Shown: piece after piece, positions 46,001-61,000 of the stretch
Layout of the letters: every line of letters begins with the position of its first letter
Numbering within the stretch: the stretch's first letter is position 1
Source of the DNA: Glandiceps talaboti
Taxonomy: Eukaryota > Hemichordata > Enteropneusta > Spengelidae
Assembly: GCF_964340395.1 (NCBI RefSeq)
Contig: NC_135551.1
Location: 29,097,880 to 29,161,879, forward strand
Length of the DNA: 64,000 bases
Reading direction: 5' to 3'
Notes under the pieces: generated by a model
Seen by the model: the letters and a program-made list of their open reading frames with translations, nothing else
What the model was told of the DNA's origin: nothing
Databases searched by the model: none
Made by a program: the position numbers and the translations under genes

Positions 46001-49000
46001 AGCATGATCTGATCATGTTGTCATGCCAACTAATAAGGTCATGGTCCCCATATCTTGAGGTCATAAGTCAGAGGTCACCATCCTTATCTAAGGTCTTGAA
46101 AAATGTCATTTGAGTTGCAGTTTGAGCTGTAAGTGTTTCTTGGGCTGATATTCAGAAAACACGTGGCACCATACTCTCAATACAATCATCAGGTATTCAG
46201 TGTTTGCATACTAGGGACGTGTGAGGAAATGGAAATAAATATGAAATGTAAATAGTGAAATTTTAAAAACAAAAATACAGAGGAAATGTGAGAATCTAGG
46301 AAATGATTAATATCTGAATACTAGAAATTTGTGCTTATAATCTAACTACTGTTATATGGTTTAATCAATCAGTAGAAAGTGTCTAGAGTAAAGAGATATA
46401 TTTGTATCATTTCAGTTTACTATCTTGTTACTGCAAAATGTTGTAGATAGCTAAAATAGATTGTAACATACAGTATCTGATGTTAGTTGTTAATTTTGTG
46501 ATTTAGTATAGCAACTAGATTTCATAAATTGTGAATGATATTTGAGAAGAAAGTCAAGTAAATAATCCTTGCTAAGATATAATGTGTATTGCAGTACAAT
46601 GTTTTTGCTGAGGTTTTACAACCTCAATAATATGGTGGGTGGGGGGGGGGGTGTCTGGTAAAACTTTTATTGTATCTTTTACATAATAGATTTATACTCT
46701 GACTGTCAAGGGGGGTAGTAACTACTGTATAATGAATGGGGAACTAGGTAGATACAATACATAAAGCTGTACTGGCTGTAACTGATACTTACTACCCTTA
46801 ACAAAAATACTAGTAGGGAACTCTGGTAAAGTGATTGGTGAATCCAGGGAAATTTTACCTACTTTCATACTGAACAGCCTTAACAAAAGCACTGGTAGGG
46901 AACCCTGGTAAAATAACTAGTGAACACAGGTACATTTTACTTACTTATCACCCTTAACATAAACACTGGTAAGGGAACCCTGATAAAATGACTGTGGAAC
47001 TCTGGTAGAATTTACCTCCTTACCACTCTTAGCAAAAACACTGGTAGGGAACCCTGGTGAAATGACTGTGGAACTCTGACCAACTCAGGTACATTTTACC
47101 TCCTTACCACCCTTAACAAAAATGTTAACCCTTAAAAATAAAGAATTAGTCAGTACATATCAAAAGGGCATAGGCTAGGTATTTTCATCTTTGTTATTGT
47201 CATTGAGGCATAACTTGAAAAGCTACACAATTTGTCATTGTGATAGATGTTGTAAAGTGCATTGTTAGCCAGGGATGGAATTGCCAGTGTTCACTCAGAC
47301 ATATTGTACAATGAAATCAAATCATCAGATTATCTTAATTTCTATCATTTAGATCTCTAGAATGCATAATATGTACTACGTGTTTTGCATTACTGAGATC
47401 TAACCTACAGTATGTAGGCATTATTTGATAGAATAGTGTGAGTTGTAGTTGACTTACTATATTGATATTTCATGATAAGTTTACTGTACATAATTAAATC
47501 AAAATAACTCAAAGCAGTGTTTTGTTGTAATTATGTTGTTATTAATATTATATTAACAGAGTATTAGTAAATCAAGAAAGTTACTTTTATAAATTATAGT
47601 TGATTTTGTTTTCTTTGTTTTCTCTCTGCTATCATAGTTTATCATATGTCATGGGGGTAGGGGGGAGATATTTGTTTCAACAATTTTTCATCCAAGATAT
47701 GAACTATTATTTGTTGTTTCTAGGGGTCAGATGTGATTAGCAGAACTATTTTCTGATTTCTGTTTTCTCAGTTTGTTTTTTTCTTTTCAATGTGAATATC
47801 ATTCAATTCCATTCAATATAAAATTATGATGACAAATTTAAATCATGTGTATTGATTAATTTTAGGTAATGGTTTGATGTTGATTTCATTTGTCTTTCTT
47901 ATCACCAAGCTGTCCATTTCAAATTAAATAGATATGATAAAAATGTACGAGTCAATTAGTATATACTGTACTGCTGTTACCAATAAACAGAAATTGAAAA
48001 TGAGTGAAATATTATAAATTGTAAAAGGGATTTAAAATATATAAATGGAGCCAGTCGTGATAAATCACTTTATAACCCTTGCAGCGGCTGGTACGTTTGA
48101 ATATACAGTACAAACACACAAAAAATACACCAATGGTACATTGCCAGCTTTAGAAAGACATGCTTCAATGGCCAGCGACCTGCTTACATGCATGGGGCAA
48201 AGGTCATGACCTTAATTTACATATCTGTACGAGAGTGATGCACGGAATAACTAATGATGTTGATGAAACCTGAAACGTTTAGGTATAACATGAATGGTGG
48301 GAGAGGTATTGAGTTTGTTAATGTATTGTCAGCAAAATGCTGTGTTAACATTTCAACTCACAGCGTCAAACAGATTTTCTAAAAAACAAATCCCAAATTG
48401 TCAATGATGTCACTGAGCATTATCAGGGGTTTACAATGCTGATGAGTTGTCGCCAAAAACTGGGATTTGCTTCTAAATAATATTTAGATTCTTCTGAAAG
48501 TAGAACTTTTCATTTGATACTGTGAATCCAGAATCTATGACCATTCATTCTCATATTACATGTAGTTGAAAACAGTTTGTGTTTGCAGTTTTTGTATAGT
48601 ACAGTAAAAACTTTGAATATCAACTAATATAAACATTTTTATTTTGGTGCATTAAAATTTTGGTGGAATATTTTTGTAGGACATGTCAAGCACACTTTAT
48701 TTTGGCAGACAGTGCAAGGGGAAATTAGACACTACTTGTAAATAATTTATCCAACTAACCACTTTATACTAGTATGTGTATTTAGTGCAACGGGTGTTGA
48801 CATCTTTTACAAGAGGTGAATATAAAAATATGTCACAATTTGCCTACTGTACTGTAAGTTAGCAGGAGTTATTTCCATGGAAATCAACTTTTGTCAGTAC
48901 TCAGCTAAAATAACCCAGCCTAGAAATAAATACATGTATAGACGAACCATCAGAATAATTCACTTTTGTCTTGATTTGAATTTATCAATGTACTACTGTT

Positions 49001-52000
49001 CCTTAACTTTATAGTACCATATCATTTTATTGAAATCAGTAATTGGTTGTGTCTAAGGGGTCAAGTAACAGTTCCCTATCGTCTAGTCATTAACAATTAT
49101 TTGTATCTTACAAAATAATGCCATTACATATCACATATAGTCCCTGGTTGCAAAGACTTCCTGGAAGAAAAACAAGCATGAATGCTTATAGGAAACTATG
49201 AATTTCCTTGTAATAGAACATGATTTTCTGTAACATAGAATATCATATGTCAATTAGTACTACTGGGCAAACATCCCCTTCAGTTCAGCACCCAAATCAT
49301 CAACTTTACTAAAATATTGCCATGGTAACAGACATGAGATGAACAGAGTTCAGAAGTTTATGATTGGATTAGGCTTTAAGATGGTCTAAAATTGGGTATT
49401 GGGTTTTGGTCAAAATGGGTCTAAATTGGGGTCTGGGGTTGGCAGCATTGGCCTCACACCACTACCAGACCTGGCCAGTGGTACTCTAGCTCCCCCCCCC
49501 CCCACCCCACCTCCAATTCATTTTACTTTCCTTGTATGTAACAGATTTTGTTTGTCCACAGTCTGATGTCCATAGTAGTATATAGTTTTCAGTTATAAAA
49601 CACTTCCTTGTTTATACAGTGTTCTTACAGAGAGCCAGTCGTGGTGTTTCATTAACATTTAACTGGGTTGAGAGGTACAGACAACAAATCCAGGAAGCTT
49701 CTCATGACAGGATACACCAAGATTTCTTTGGTTTGAATGATCTCAACCCAACGACAACTGTTACTCACCAACCTACCATAGAACAACCACAAGACAACAA
49801 TCAACAACAACAACAACAACAAGGTATAGTAGTATTTTATTTCTGACATTTGTTTATGGTAATATAGTTTATACATGTAGTTTACAGTTTTTGACGCTAG
49901 TGTAGCTCAGCAGCCATGGGGAAGTATTTCTCATACAAACAAGTAAAGTGGACAGTATAACACTCACATCATAACTATACACATTCTTTGACCCAGTATG
50001 TAGACATCTTTCACAATAAATTAATTGTACTGTTAATTACCATGGTGTTTATTTTCCTTGTTTAATGTAATTAAAAAATAGTCAAAGAGTAATTACATGT
50101 ATATTTTTGATAAGACTGACATTTACATGTATGTTAACATTTACGTAAAATTTTTACAAAGGACTTCAGTCGTATCATGGTTAACCTTACTAATACTATG
50201 CCAAGTTCAAGTATATATTGTATCTTTTCAAGTACATGTACACTTTTTACATCAAAATGCCACCAGCTTGTGTTGAAATCACTTATTTCATAGCTAATAG
50301 TCACATATATGTGTTTCTAGTTTACATGAATATTAGCTGTCTGATACTTGGTATATGTGGTATGTGGTGATTGTCATGCAATGTATATTCATAATGTTGG
50401 TGTGGTTGTCAAAATTCAGTGAAATAAAAATACTAATACATGTCACTGTATTTGAAATAAACACAAGCTGAAATAAACACAGGGAATATTACTTCCAGGA
50501 TATGACTTTAGGACACAGGACTCAAACTAAGGCTGTTTTACTTGTCCTGGACAAGTGATTTGAAGCACTGGACAAGTGATTTTTAGAAAGTACTTGTCCC
50601 AGTGGACTAGTAGAATTTCTCATGGTTTTCAATTTAAAACCTCTGCTTTCTCATTCTTGTATAAGTAAAAACTTTCTTGTACCTGCAGAAACATTCAAAG
50701 TGATATTTTAATAATGAATAGATACATACAAATGATTAGTGTACTTAGATTTCCTGAGTTTACTCAAACTGGAAGTAACGTCGTGGCAACTCGCTTGGCG
50801 ACAAAAACTGATCGAAAGGGACATCTCAATCAAACATCTCAATAAAATTTATACAAAAAAATATTTACTTTGTGGACAAGTACTTTCTGATTTGGACAAA
50901 ATTTTTAAATTTTTAGTAAAATATAGTATTATGAGTAAAAACTTACAAACAATCAATAAATGTTTCCATTTCAGGTATATATATGTGAGGCATATAAACT
51001 GAATTAGTGGCCATGTGACACACCTGTCTACATCCATGTCATTCATTGTATATAAACTAGTGACAAGTGACTTGAATTCACCATTGTTGCTTCAACTCCA
51101 AAGTAGTGTAGCTACCATATGTAGCAAATATATGGTCTCTTCTTATCAACTGTAGGTGGCATGTTACTTGTAATCTACTACCACTAGTAGTAGTTGCTGC
51201 CAGCTTTATTCACTGACATTGTCACCCCTTGGCATTGCTTCCCTACAGACTGGCCATGGTCTAGTATAATAACTCCAAGTAGTGATGGTACAACACCTGT
51301 AGCATGTAAGTGGTTTATTCACCTGTTAGCTGTCCATCATAGAGGGCGTGCTTCATTGCTTGTCTAACTTTGCTACCCAGAGGGCGCCCTCTGCTGATAT
51401 CTCAGACAGCATGTTCTAGACACTCTCCCAAAGCACCTTCTGCTATTTATCTTGCAGGAAATCCCTATGCACATTTCTTTAAATTAATGCACCATGTATA
51501 CTTTCCCACTTTCTAACCAGTTTTCTTTCTTTTTTAAAAAGTAATGAATGGATTGAAGTGTGCAATAATTCTTAAAAAGTTTTTGCTTCAATTTAATCCT
51601 GTGCTTTGAGATTTTCTTTCATCCTACTTCCTGCACTTATTTCCATGTCCGTTGTATACAGTGGTAAAAATGTTGTTACGTAAAGATAATTGACAACTGA
51701 AAGCTCTGACATTTTGACTCGGTCGACTTTTTCTAACAACATTATGACGACCGCTCACATCAAGTTTGGATAGTTGTACACTTTAGTGTAGGCTGTAAGA
51801 TTACGTCATGACGTTCTGCCCTCACCGGCCTCCTCTCACGATGTGTGAGGGCGCCCTGTCACGGCATACCTTACAGACTAACTTTAGTGAAAATATGTTT
51901 GACCAAGCAAAGCACCGCAACAATTACCTCAATCAAAATATTATCACTCTTTCTGTTTGAAAGCATTAAAATATAGATTAGTTAGAATTAAAGTGTACAA

Positions 52001-55000
52001 CTTCTTCTGTTTAGAATATTGAGAATAACTGGCTATTGTAAAGGATATTGACTGACCCATAATGTCTGTACCTTTAGTAGACAAAATCAGCCATACTCCT
52101 GTCATTGCAGTTGTTGCTACACTAGAATCCAGTCATGTGGAGATTTTACTCTAATTTTTTCCCTACATGTACCACGTCTGGCATTTCCTTATATGGTCGT
52201 ATATTCAAACCTAAAATCAGATTATGATTAGAGACAGAGACATTAGCCCCATCTACACGACACTAAAAATCCTACCTCAGGTAGGATTCAGGATAGTTTG
52301 AAGCGCGTGTTGACGCAAACATGTCCTGAACCTGTCCTGAAACCGTCCTGACTTAGGACACCTTTCAACATCTATGCAACATCTATGCCGTAACCTTCCT
52401 ATGTGTAGACACAAACCTCTCCTACCTCAGGTAGCACTCGGAACTGCCTCAGGTAGGATGACCCATAGACGGGGCTACTGAATATGGTAATCATGTTTAC
52501 ATCGTACATCTCAGCCCTTCTAGTTGGGTTCTAATCACTTGGCGATACTATTGACACCATCTCATGGTGGGAAGAATAAGAATTTGCATCTGTTTTCTAG
52601 TCGTAGCTTCCATACATCAGTATGTCACTAATGAAATACCAGGTATGGTAAAAAAAACAAGATCAAAACCTCCACATGGCTGACCTCTAGGCTATTGATG
52701 CAACACAATTGAGAATTGAATGTTAATGTATGTGTAGATGTTGGTAAAGTACTGATACTGATTAGCATATCAAGTCAAAGGTTGAAGTGTTGATACTGAT
52801 TAGCATATCAGGTTGAAGTGCTGATACTTATTAGCATATTAGGTCAAAGGTTACAGATATTGCTCAAGTACAGCAAGATTTTTCTTGGTTCTTATCTTAC
52901 CTCTAGTAAATTAAATGATAACACCTACATGTAATATTTCACAGGAAAAGAGGAATTCATCAATGATACTAGTATGCAATATTTTGTGATGCAAATTTCC
53001 CCAAATTTTGTCAATTTTTTGTTTGATATCACCATTCTCTGATCTTTCTGTATAGTCTTAGTTATATATAATAGCATATTTCCAGTGAAGGCAATACTTG
53101 ACTGTTGTCATGGTTACAGTTATGAAATGTAGGGCAGTCTAGTAACAGTACAGGAGAGTTAAAGATTTCAGTTAAGAGGGTGATAACACAGCTGTACACT
53201 CCCACAATAAAGTGGATACTATCATGTAAGTCTATTAAACACAAGTGTGACTCCAGATTTAAATTTGTTAATTCCACCAGTATCTAAGTATACATTATGG
53301 GTCATTCAATTCTTGAAATCTTTGTAATCTTAAATGTAATATGAAATAATTTGCAATTTATCTTATTGAAATTATTGCTAAAAGTCAGCATCACATCACT
53401 GGAGAGTTTCTTTACAGTTCCAGAGACGGAAGGATTTGGATTCGACGACAACTTTGCCGATCTGAATTTGAAAGACATGCCATCAGACAACAGTAGTCAG
53501 AGACCGCTCAGTCATGCATCTAAAGATAGCAGGGGTTCAAGAGAGAGTTTCACAACATCGTAAGTAATATATATCATTCTGTAGAGGAAAATCTGTAGTC
53601 ACAACTATAATATAAGTATCTATTTGTAGAAGTTCAGCTACTTTTCATCTGGATATTATGTTGACCTGTATACTTGAAGTTTTCACATCTACAAAATTAC
53701 TTTGCACAGTGATATTAAAGTGCTTTTTGCTGAGTTTTTAGAAGTACAATAACAGAGGAGAAATCTGATAAAATTTTCATAGATTTTCAGTTCATTGTCT
53801 CTATCGGCATCAGTTGTCTATTTTTTCACTGTACAGAGTGATTTCTTTAAAACATCCATTCCATTACATTCATTCATATCTTCATCTATTGTTATGAAAA
53901 CATAGAAACAGTGTGTTTTGTTTTTTCAACAAATTGTAATTATTATAAAAATATAGAGGAAAAAGAGTTATGTTTCATAAACTTTATGTGATTACTGTTG
54001 TGTATACTGTCAGTTTGTGTGTGCCATATTATAAAATGAATGGTCTGAAAGGTTCAACTGCTTATGTAATCTCACTCTCCACCCCATTTCTGTGAGTGCA
54101 TTACAACTGTCTACATCAGACATCAGACCAGACCGTGGCCGAATGGAACCTGTTACAAACACAGAAAGTAAACAAATGAATTGGATTAATAACACTTGGC
54201 TCAGCATGTTTGAAGTACAGAGACTTGTATTACACATTATAGTTTGATAAGAACAGTTTTATGGCCTCTTTATGTGTACATAAAATGCCAGGGGAACTGG
54301 AAATTTGTTTTTGAATGTGAACTACAATGCAAAGTGGCCATAAAACTGTTCTTATCAAATGATGGAATGTAATACAAGTCTCTATATAAACATGCTATGG
54401 CAAGTGTTATTAATCCAATTCAGTTGTTTACATTCCCATATCTGTCAGGCCAATCAAACTGTTGATATGAGGCTGCAAATAGCGCCCTCTATATAAGGAA
54501 ATGCTCATTGTAGCATGTAACTGTGTACTACAGAGTCAAGTACCTCTCCATCTTCTATGGTTCTTGTTTACTACATATTTTAATAGAATTGTTCAGTTTG
54601 ACTTTTCTAGGAAATTGACATCATTTTCTGTGTCTCATTGCATCTGTTGTCTTTCAAAATTACCTTTCCCTCTCGAAGTGAAAACCTTCAATAGAAATTA
54701 CAAAATAATACAATGTACAGTGATGAAATGAATAAAATAATTGAAATTCTGTTCCACAGCACTACTACTTCATTATCAGACAGATTGTAATATGTCTTTA
54801 TTTTCCAATGTTGTCAATTTGACTTTATATCAATCATTGTTATTCTTGTTTTGTTAGTAACCATATGGTGTTGGGTTTTTGGTTTGAATAATTTTATGCA
54901 AATGACATGGTGCCAATGATTATAACCAGACATGACTTGGATGGCAAATATTTGGTCAAGACTCAATACAGAGACAATAATTTAAATTCATTTTACATAT

Positions 55001-58000
55001 AACTCAGTTGACATATGGATTAGTGTCATCACAATATTTGGATGATAATTATTTTGTGTGGAATTCAATTTATGTAACTGTCTGTACTGAGATGTATATG
55101 ATAATTTATCAGTGGAGTTTTTGTGGACTGAATACCGTTGGAAGTCCTGACACAATTGATAAGGTTTGAAATATGTTTACTTTTAAACTATAATGAAAAT
55201 TTTATTAGTTACAGTGTACAATATTTCCTGATTGACAGATATTGAAAGACATGTACCGGGTACTGTTTCAATGATTATACCATGCACAAGCCAGGTTCAA
55301 CAAACAATATGGAATATATACTCTGGTGATTCTATGTCACAACAACGTGTGTCTATGTCATTGGTTCTGCTGTGTGTGTAATATAAGTCAAAATGCTCAA
55401 AATTGCAATTATTTTCTGCAATTTTTTTCATATTACTGGCACTGGTATAATTATATTATTGCCCAATATTTTTCTTCATTCAACCAGAAAAAAACTTGTG
55501 TAGACCAATATCATTTATCAGTCTAGGAACCACAGTGTCACTTTAACTAGGCCAAAATTATGAATTGGAAAGAATGTGGTCTAGTTGTATTTGTCAGATT
55601 TTACATATACATGTACATTGATTCAGGATTAGAGTTCAGTCCCCCACCTTTGTCCAAAAATTCACTTTGCTGTATCTTCATTTTTGTTCTACTACAGAAT
55701 ACAAAATAAATTTTTGTATTTGTTTAATTTTGTGTTACAAGAATAATCAGCATTGTTGTGTTCAGAGTACAAATAGACTTCAATAACTTGTGTGTGTAGT
55801 TTACCATCACCCATGGTTACCATCACCCATGGTTACCATCACCCATGGTTACCAATGTTAGGGTTAGTCATTAAATTTAGTGTATTATCTGTACCATAGA
55901 TGTTTTGGTAATTATACCTCTCTCATTCATTCATTCATTCATTCATTCATTCATTCATTCATTCATTCATTCATTCATTCATTCATTCATCCATTCATTC
56001 ATTCATTCATTCATTCATTCATCCATCCATTTATTCATACCTTCACTTACAAATCCTACATGTAGACATCCTTGCTTGCCAGTTACAATTCCTAAAGCTG
56101 TTACAAACTAAGGCTCAGATTCAGATTGTGAATCTGTCATAGGTCAAGTCCCTGAATAAAATATGCAGACAGAAATAGTTGGTTTGACTATCATAATACA
56201 TTTTACCATGTTTGCCTGGTCAACTCCATTGTTGCCAACTGTGTCTGTTCGAACTAACTATATAAAGTTTTTTTTTTTTTTGATGATTGGTCATACTTCT
56301 GATCGAAATTTGAAGAAAATGGCAAAACTGGAAATGATAAAACTGACTTGTTAACTGATAATGTTTATTTTCCACAGGAGTACTGATGATTTGCCGTCTG
56401 AATCTACTGGAAGTGGTACAGTTAGTGATGTTATGAAGGGTATGGGTGTAACTACTCCTAGACCTGTTGGTGTCAGAGATGGTATCGTAAGACTACACAT
56501 GTCAAAACGAGACAGTGAATTTACAGTTATGAAGCCATTTAGGTGAGTGGGAATTTGTAGTTATGAAGCCCTTTAGGTGAGAGAGAATTTGTAGTTATGA
56601 AGCCCTGTAGGTGAGAGAGAATTTGTAGGTTTGAAGCCATTTAGGTGTGTGAGAATTTGTAGTTATGAAGCCCTTTAGGTGAGAGAGAATTTGTAGGTAT
56701 GAAGCCCTGTAGGTGAGTGAGAATTTGTAGGTTTGAAGCCCTTTAGGTGAGAGAGAATTTGTAGTTATGAAGCCCTTTAGGTATGTGAGAATTTGTAGTT
56801 ATGAAGCCCTTTAGTATTTTAAAACCATATAGATTCTAAAAAGACACAAAAAATGCATTAATTCATTTAATGATGAAAATTTTTATATCTGTATTAAAAA
56901 AACAATTTCCGTATTTTCTCCAGGTTATTTGTAGGAACATGGAATGTGAATGGACAGGTACCAACTGTACACATAGGTGCTTGGCTTTCATCAGATCCAG
57001 AACCACCAGATATCTATGCCGTTGGATTCCAGGAATTAGATTTGAGCAAAGAAGCATTCCTGTTCAACGACTCACCAAGGGAAGAAGAATGGTACAAACG
57101 AGTTGCAGAAGGAATACACCGGAAAGCCAAATACAAAAAGGTAAAGTTATTTTATAGTCAGACTAGTTACCAAGACAACTTATGGCAGTTGAATCTATGC
57201 ACAATTTTATTCTATATTCTTTCAGTGATATAAATGTGACTTTGTTACTAATTCTGTCTCTGTAGGGTACATCATAACAAAAATTGTAAACCATCAGAAC
57301 ATATGTGTCTATGTCATCAGTTTTGTTGTTCTACAGTATGAAAATATGTGTTCATGTCATCAGTTCTGCTGTTCTACATCATGACAATATGTGTACATGT
57401 CATCAGTTTTGTCCTACAGCTTGGTTTATGTGTACATGTCATGTTTTGATGTTCTGCACCATTGCACTATGTGTCGATGTCATAATTTCTGTCCTCTTAC
57501 AGTATTACAATATGTGTATATGTCATTAGTTATGGTGGTCTATGTAATGACAATTTGTGTACACATCATGATCTCTATTCTACATCATGACAATATGTGT
57601 ACATGTCATCAGTTCTGTTGTTTTACATCATGACAATATGTGTACGTGTCATCAGCTCTGTTGTTCTACATCATAACAATATGTGTACATGTCATCAGCT
57701 CTGTTGTTTTACATCATGACAATATGTGTACGTGTCATCAGCTCTGTTGTTCTACATCATAACAATATGTGTACGTGTCATCAGCTCTGTTGTTTTACAT
57801 CATAACAATATGTGTACATGTCATCAGCTCTGTTGTTCTACATCATGACAATATGTGTACATGTCATCAGCTCTGTTGTTTTATATCATGACAATATGTG
57901 TATATGTCATCAGCTCTTGTTTTACATCATGACAATATGTGTACGCGTCATCAGCTCTGTTGTTCTACATCATGACAATATGTGTACATGTCATCAGTTC

Positions 58001-61000
58001 AGTTGTTAAACCAGTTGTACTGTTGATATTTTACCAGGTAAAATTGATACGATTAGTTGGCATGATGTTGATAGTGTTTGCCAAGGAAGAACACATGGAA
58101 TATATTACTGAAGTGGCTGCTGAAACAGTAGGAACAGGTATCATGGGTAAAATGGTAAGTTGGACTTTAATCCTATTTATATCACTGGATAATGATGTAA
58201 TGTAGTATTCCAACTAGCTCCCAGAATATCTCAATGGAATAATATCTTATCCCATTGCTATCACTGGAATGTCACAGTGGAGCAATGTTGTGGTGTCAGC
58301 AAACATTTTAATATCAATAATATTGATATGGTTATTACTTTTCCAGGCCTCCAGCCCATATACAACAATAGAAAAGTACAAACACAAAAAAGTATCAAAA
58401 TCACACAAATAAGACTGATTTGTCATAGATTCATTATTGGTGGTACTCCTGTAAACTGCTACCTCAACATGACGTTGTTTTTAAAGGAATGCAAACAACA
58501 ACAAATCTTTCAGTCTACCTGTTTTGCTCAACTTATAGTTTTTGAGTACAAAGAAAAACCACGCTGATAGAGAGAGGGGATTAATATGATTTTATAAACC
58601 AAGTTCATGTTAAAAACGATTTTAATTATTTTTGTTTTGTACTCTGTAGGGTAACAAAGGAGGTGTTGGAATAAGACTTGTATTTCACAATACATCATTT
58701 ATCTTTGTCAACTCTCATCTCGCTGCACACGTTGAAGAATTTGAAAGAAGAAACCAAGATTATCATGATATCTGTTCTAGGATGTTGTTCAAAGACTTTG
58801 GTTCTCCATTACATATAACCCAGCATGAGTAAGTACTTGTACATGCACATTTAATATTCCTGAGTTGCCTTGCATTGTGTTTCCTTGTACCATGGAGGTG
58901 TCTCTCCTTATACCTCCATGCTAGTACATTTATTTATGACACCACAGGGTAAAGGACAAATAATCGTGATTTTCCAGATTTCTAATATTATTTTCTGTAT
59001 ATTTCAAATAAAGTTTTAAATACTGTTTCCTCTCGTTAATGTGTTAATTTGGGCAAATGGTGAGTTTGTTCTAGCAAGCTACAAATTAATGCAAAGCTGA
59101 TAAACTCAGATAAGACTTTGATATCAGGTAGGAAATAGAAAAAAAACAGTGAGAGGAAACAGCATTTAAAACTTTATTTGAAATATACAGAAAATAATAT
59201 TAGAAATCCGGAAAATCGCGAAAAAAATTGATTATTTGTCCTTTACCCTGTGATGACACTGATAATCCAGACTTCGGTTTACTAAGATAGGATTAAGACA
59301 CAAACTAAATCTACTGTTCTTCAATGAGGAAGATTACACAAGTGGGTGATCGCGGTTTCTCTGTTGTGCAAGCCTAATTACACTGTGATCAACATAGCAT
59401 AAATATTGGCAGTCCCAAAACAGCACTGTAAGTTAATGAAACTCTTAATATACAAATATTCAGAGATGCCTCCCAACTGAGATTATAATTAAACCAATGT
59501 CTGTTCAATAGCTTATCGTTGTTGTATCAACATGTTTCAACAATAGTTTTAGTTTGTGTCTATCTTAGAAAACTGAAGGCTTGACTACCAGGGTAATAAT
59601 TTCTACACATGACTTGAGTTGGCATTTGTTCCAAATTCATGAATATGCAGTGTTCAGCCATTTCATGTTTATGAAGCTAGCTCCATGAGACAATGCATGA
59701 CCACTAATAAGGGCTGCCAGTAAACAATGGATGGCCAATAAGTTTCATTTTGTATTTCTCAGCAATCGTTCGTAATGTAAGTGACGTAAAATGACAAAAT
59801 GACTTTCTGTAACCCAAAGTTTACAAAAATTCCTTTATTTCATGGAGTAGCATTCCCCTTTACTGGTGTATTAATCTAGGTGGTGTCTAACATTTCATTC
59901 TTTGTTTATTGTTTTTCAGTGTTGTATTTTGGCTGGGTGATCTTAATTACAGAATTAGTGACATTCCAGCAGACGAAGTCAAACAACTTATTACAAAGAA
60001 TGCCTTCGATAAACTCTATGAATTTGACCAAGTAAGATTTTATTTCTTGGTAATTAATGAGTATGTTTTTCTTTGTAAAGTAACAAGAAGGATAAACCAA
60101 GTAACTTTCTATACTATAGAACAGCTTTCTTACAACTACAAACTACTGACTATTTTCACTTTGTACAATAATCAGGCAGAACTCAATGCATGTTGTATTT
60201 CCCATGGTGGTGTGTTTTCTAATTTTGTATGTGAGTGCAAAACGTCCCTGATGCTACTTTTCTCTTGAATTAAAACAAATGAGTGATCTTATGTAAAAAG
60301 TAAAATGTAATTGTACAAGTCTTTTATTTTTGATGAATATAGCAAGTTTAACTTGATTTTGTATTTTTGCCATTAAAAATCAAGAAATCCTATTTACCGA
60401 CTTATTTCATATCTTTTTGTCTTATTTTTCCAGTTGAATAAACAAATGAGAATACACAAGGTGTTCACTAATTTCACTGAGGGTAAAATCACTTTTGTGC
60501 CAACCTATAAATATGACCCTGGTACAGATAGCTGGGACACAAGGTAAGGTCAGAGGTCAAAATGTATTTGAAATATACCACTGCATCACTCTATTAGAAA
60601 GACTTGTTGTCTTCTCAAGTTAATAAGGGATTTGACGTCTTGTTGCAGATTTCACAAGATATGCAAATATGCCTAGCAACAACGGTTGTCAAACGTGATC
60701 GCAGTCAAGCTTTCGCCTTGGCCATGTGTGATGATATTGAGAACAATAGTGTTGCTAAGTGTTTGACTCTTTCAGTTTGACCACCCTCACGTGGTTGCTA
60801 TGGACGAATTTGCTCATGCGGGATCTCATGAGATCTGCCGAGAGATGAAAAAACGACATTGTTGTACAGGTTTTATAGATATTTTACAACTTTTTTCCTG
60901 TTAATTATCAAGCAATGACAAATTTTTATTGCTTTTTCTATTTGTACTCTTAAACTGTTGTAGTATGTCATATATGGTTATTAAACACTCACCATCTTGC

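Noticed and set aside
60700-60800. Possible C/D box snoRNA in INPP5B intron 13 (GTGATGA C-box-like)
   Set aside because: No CTGA D box at a suitable distance and no terminal stem found.
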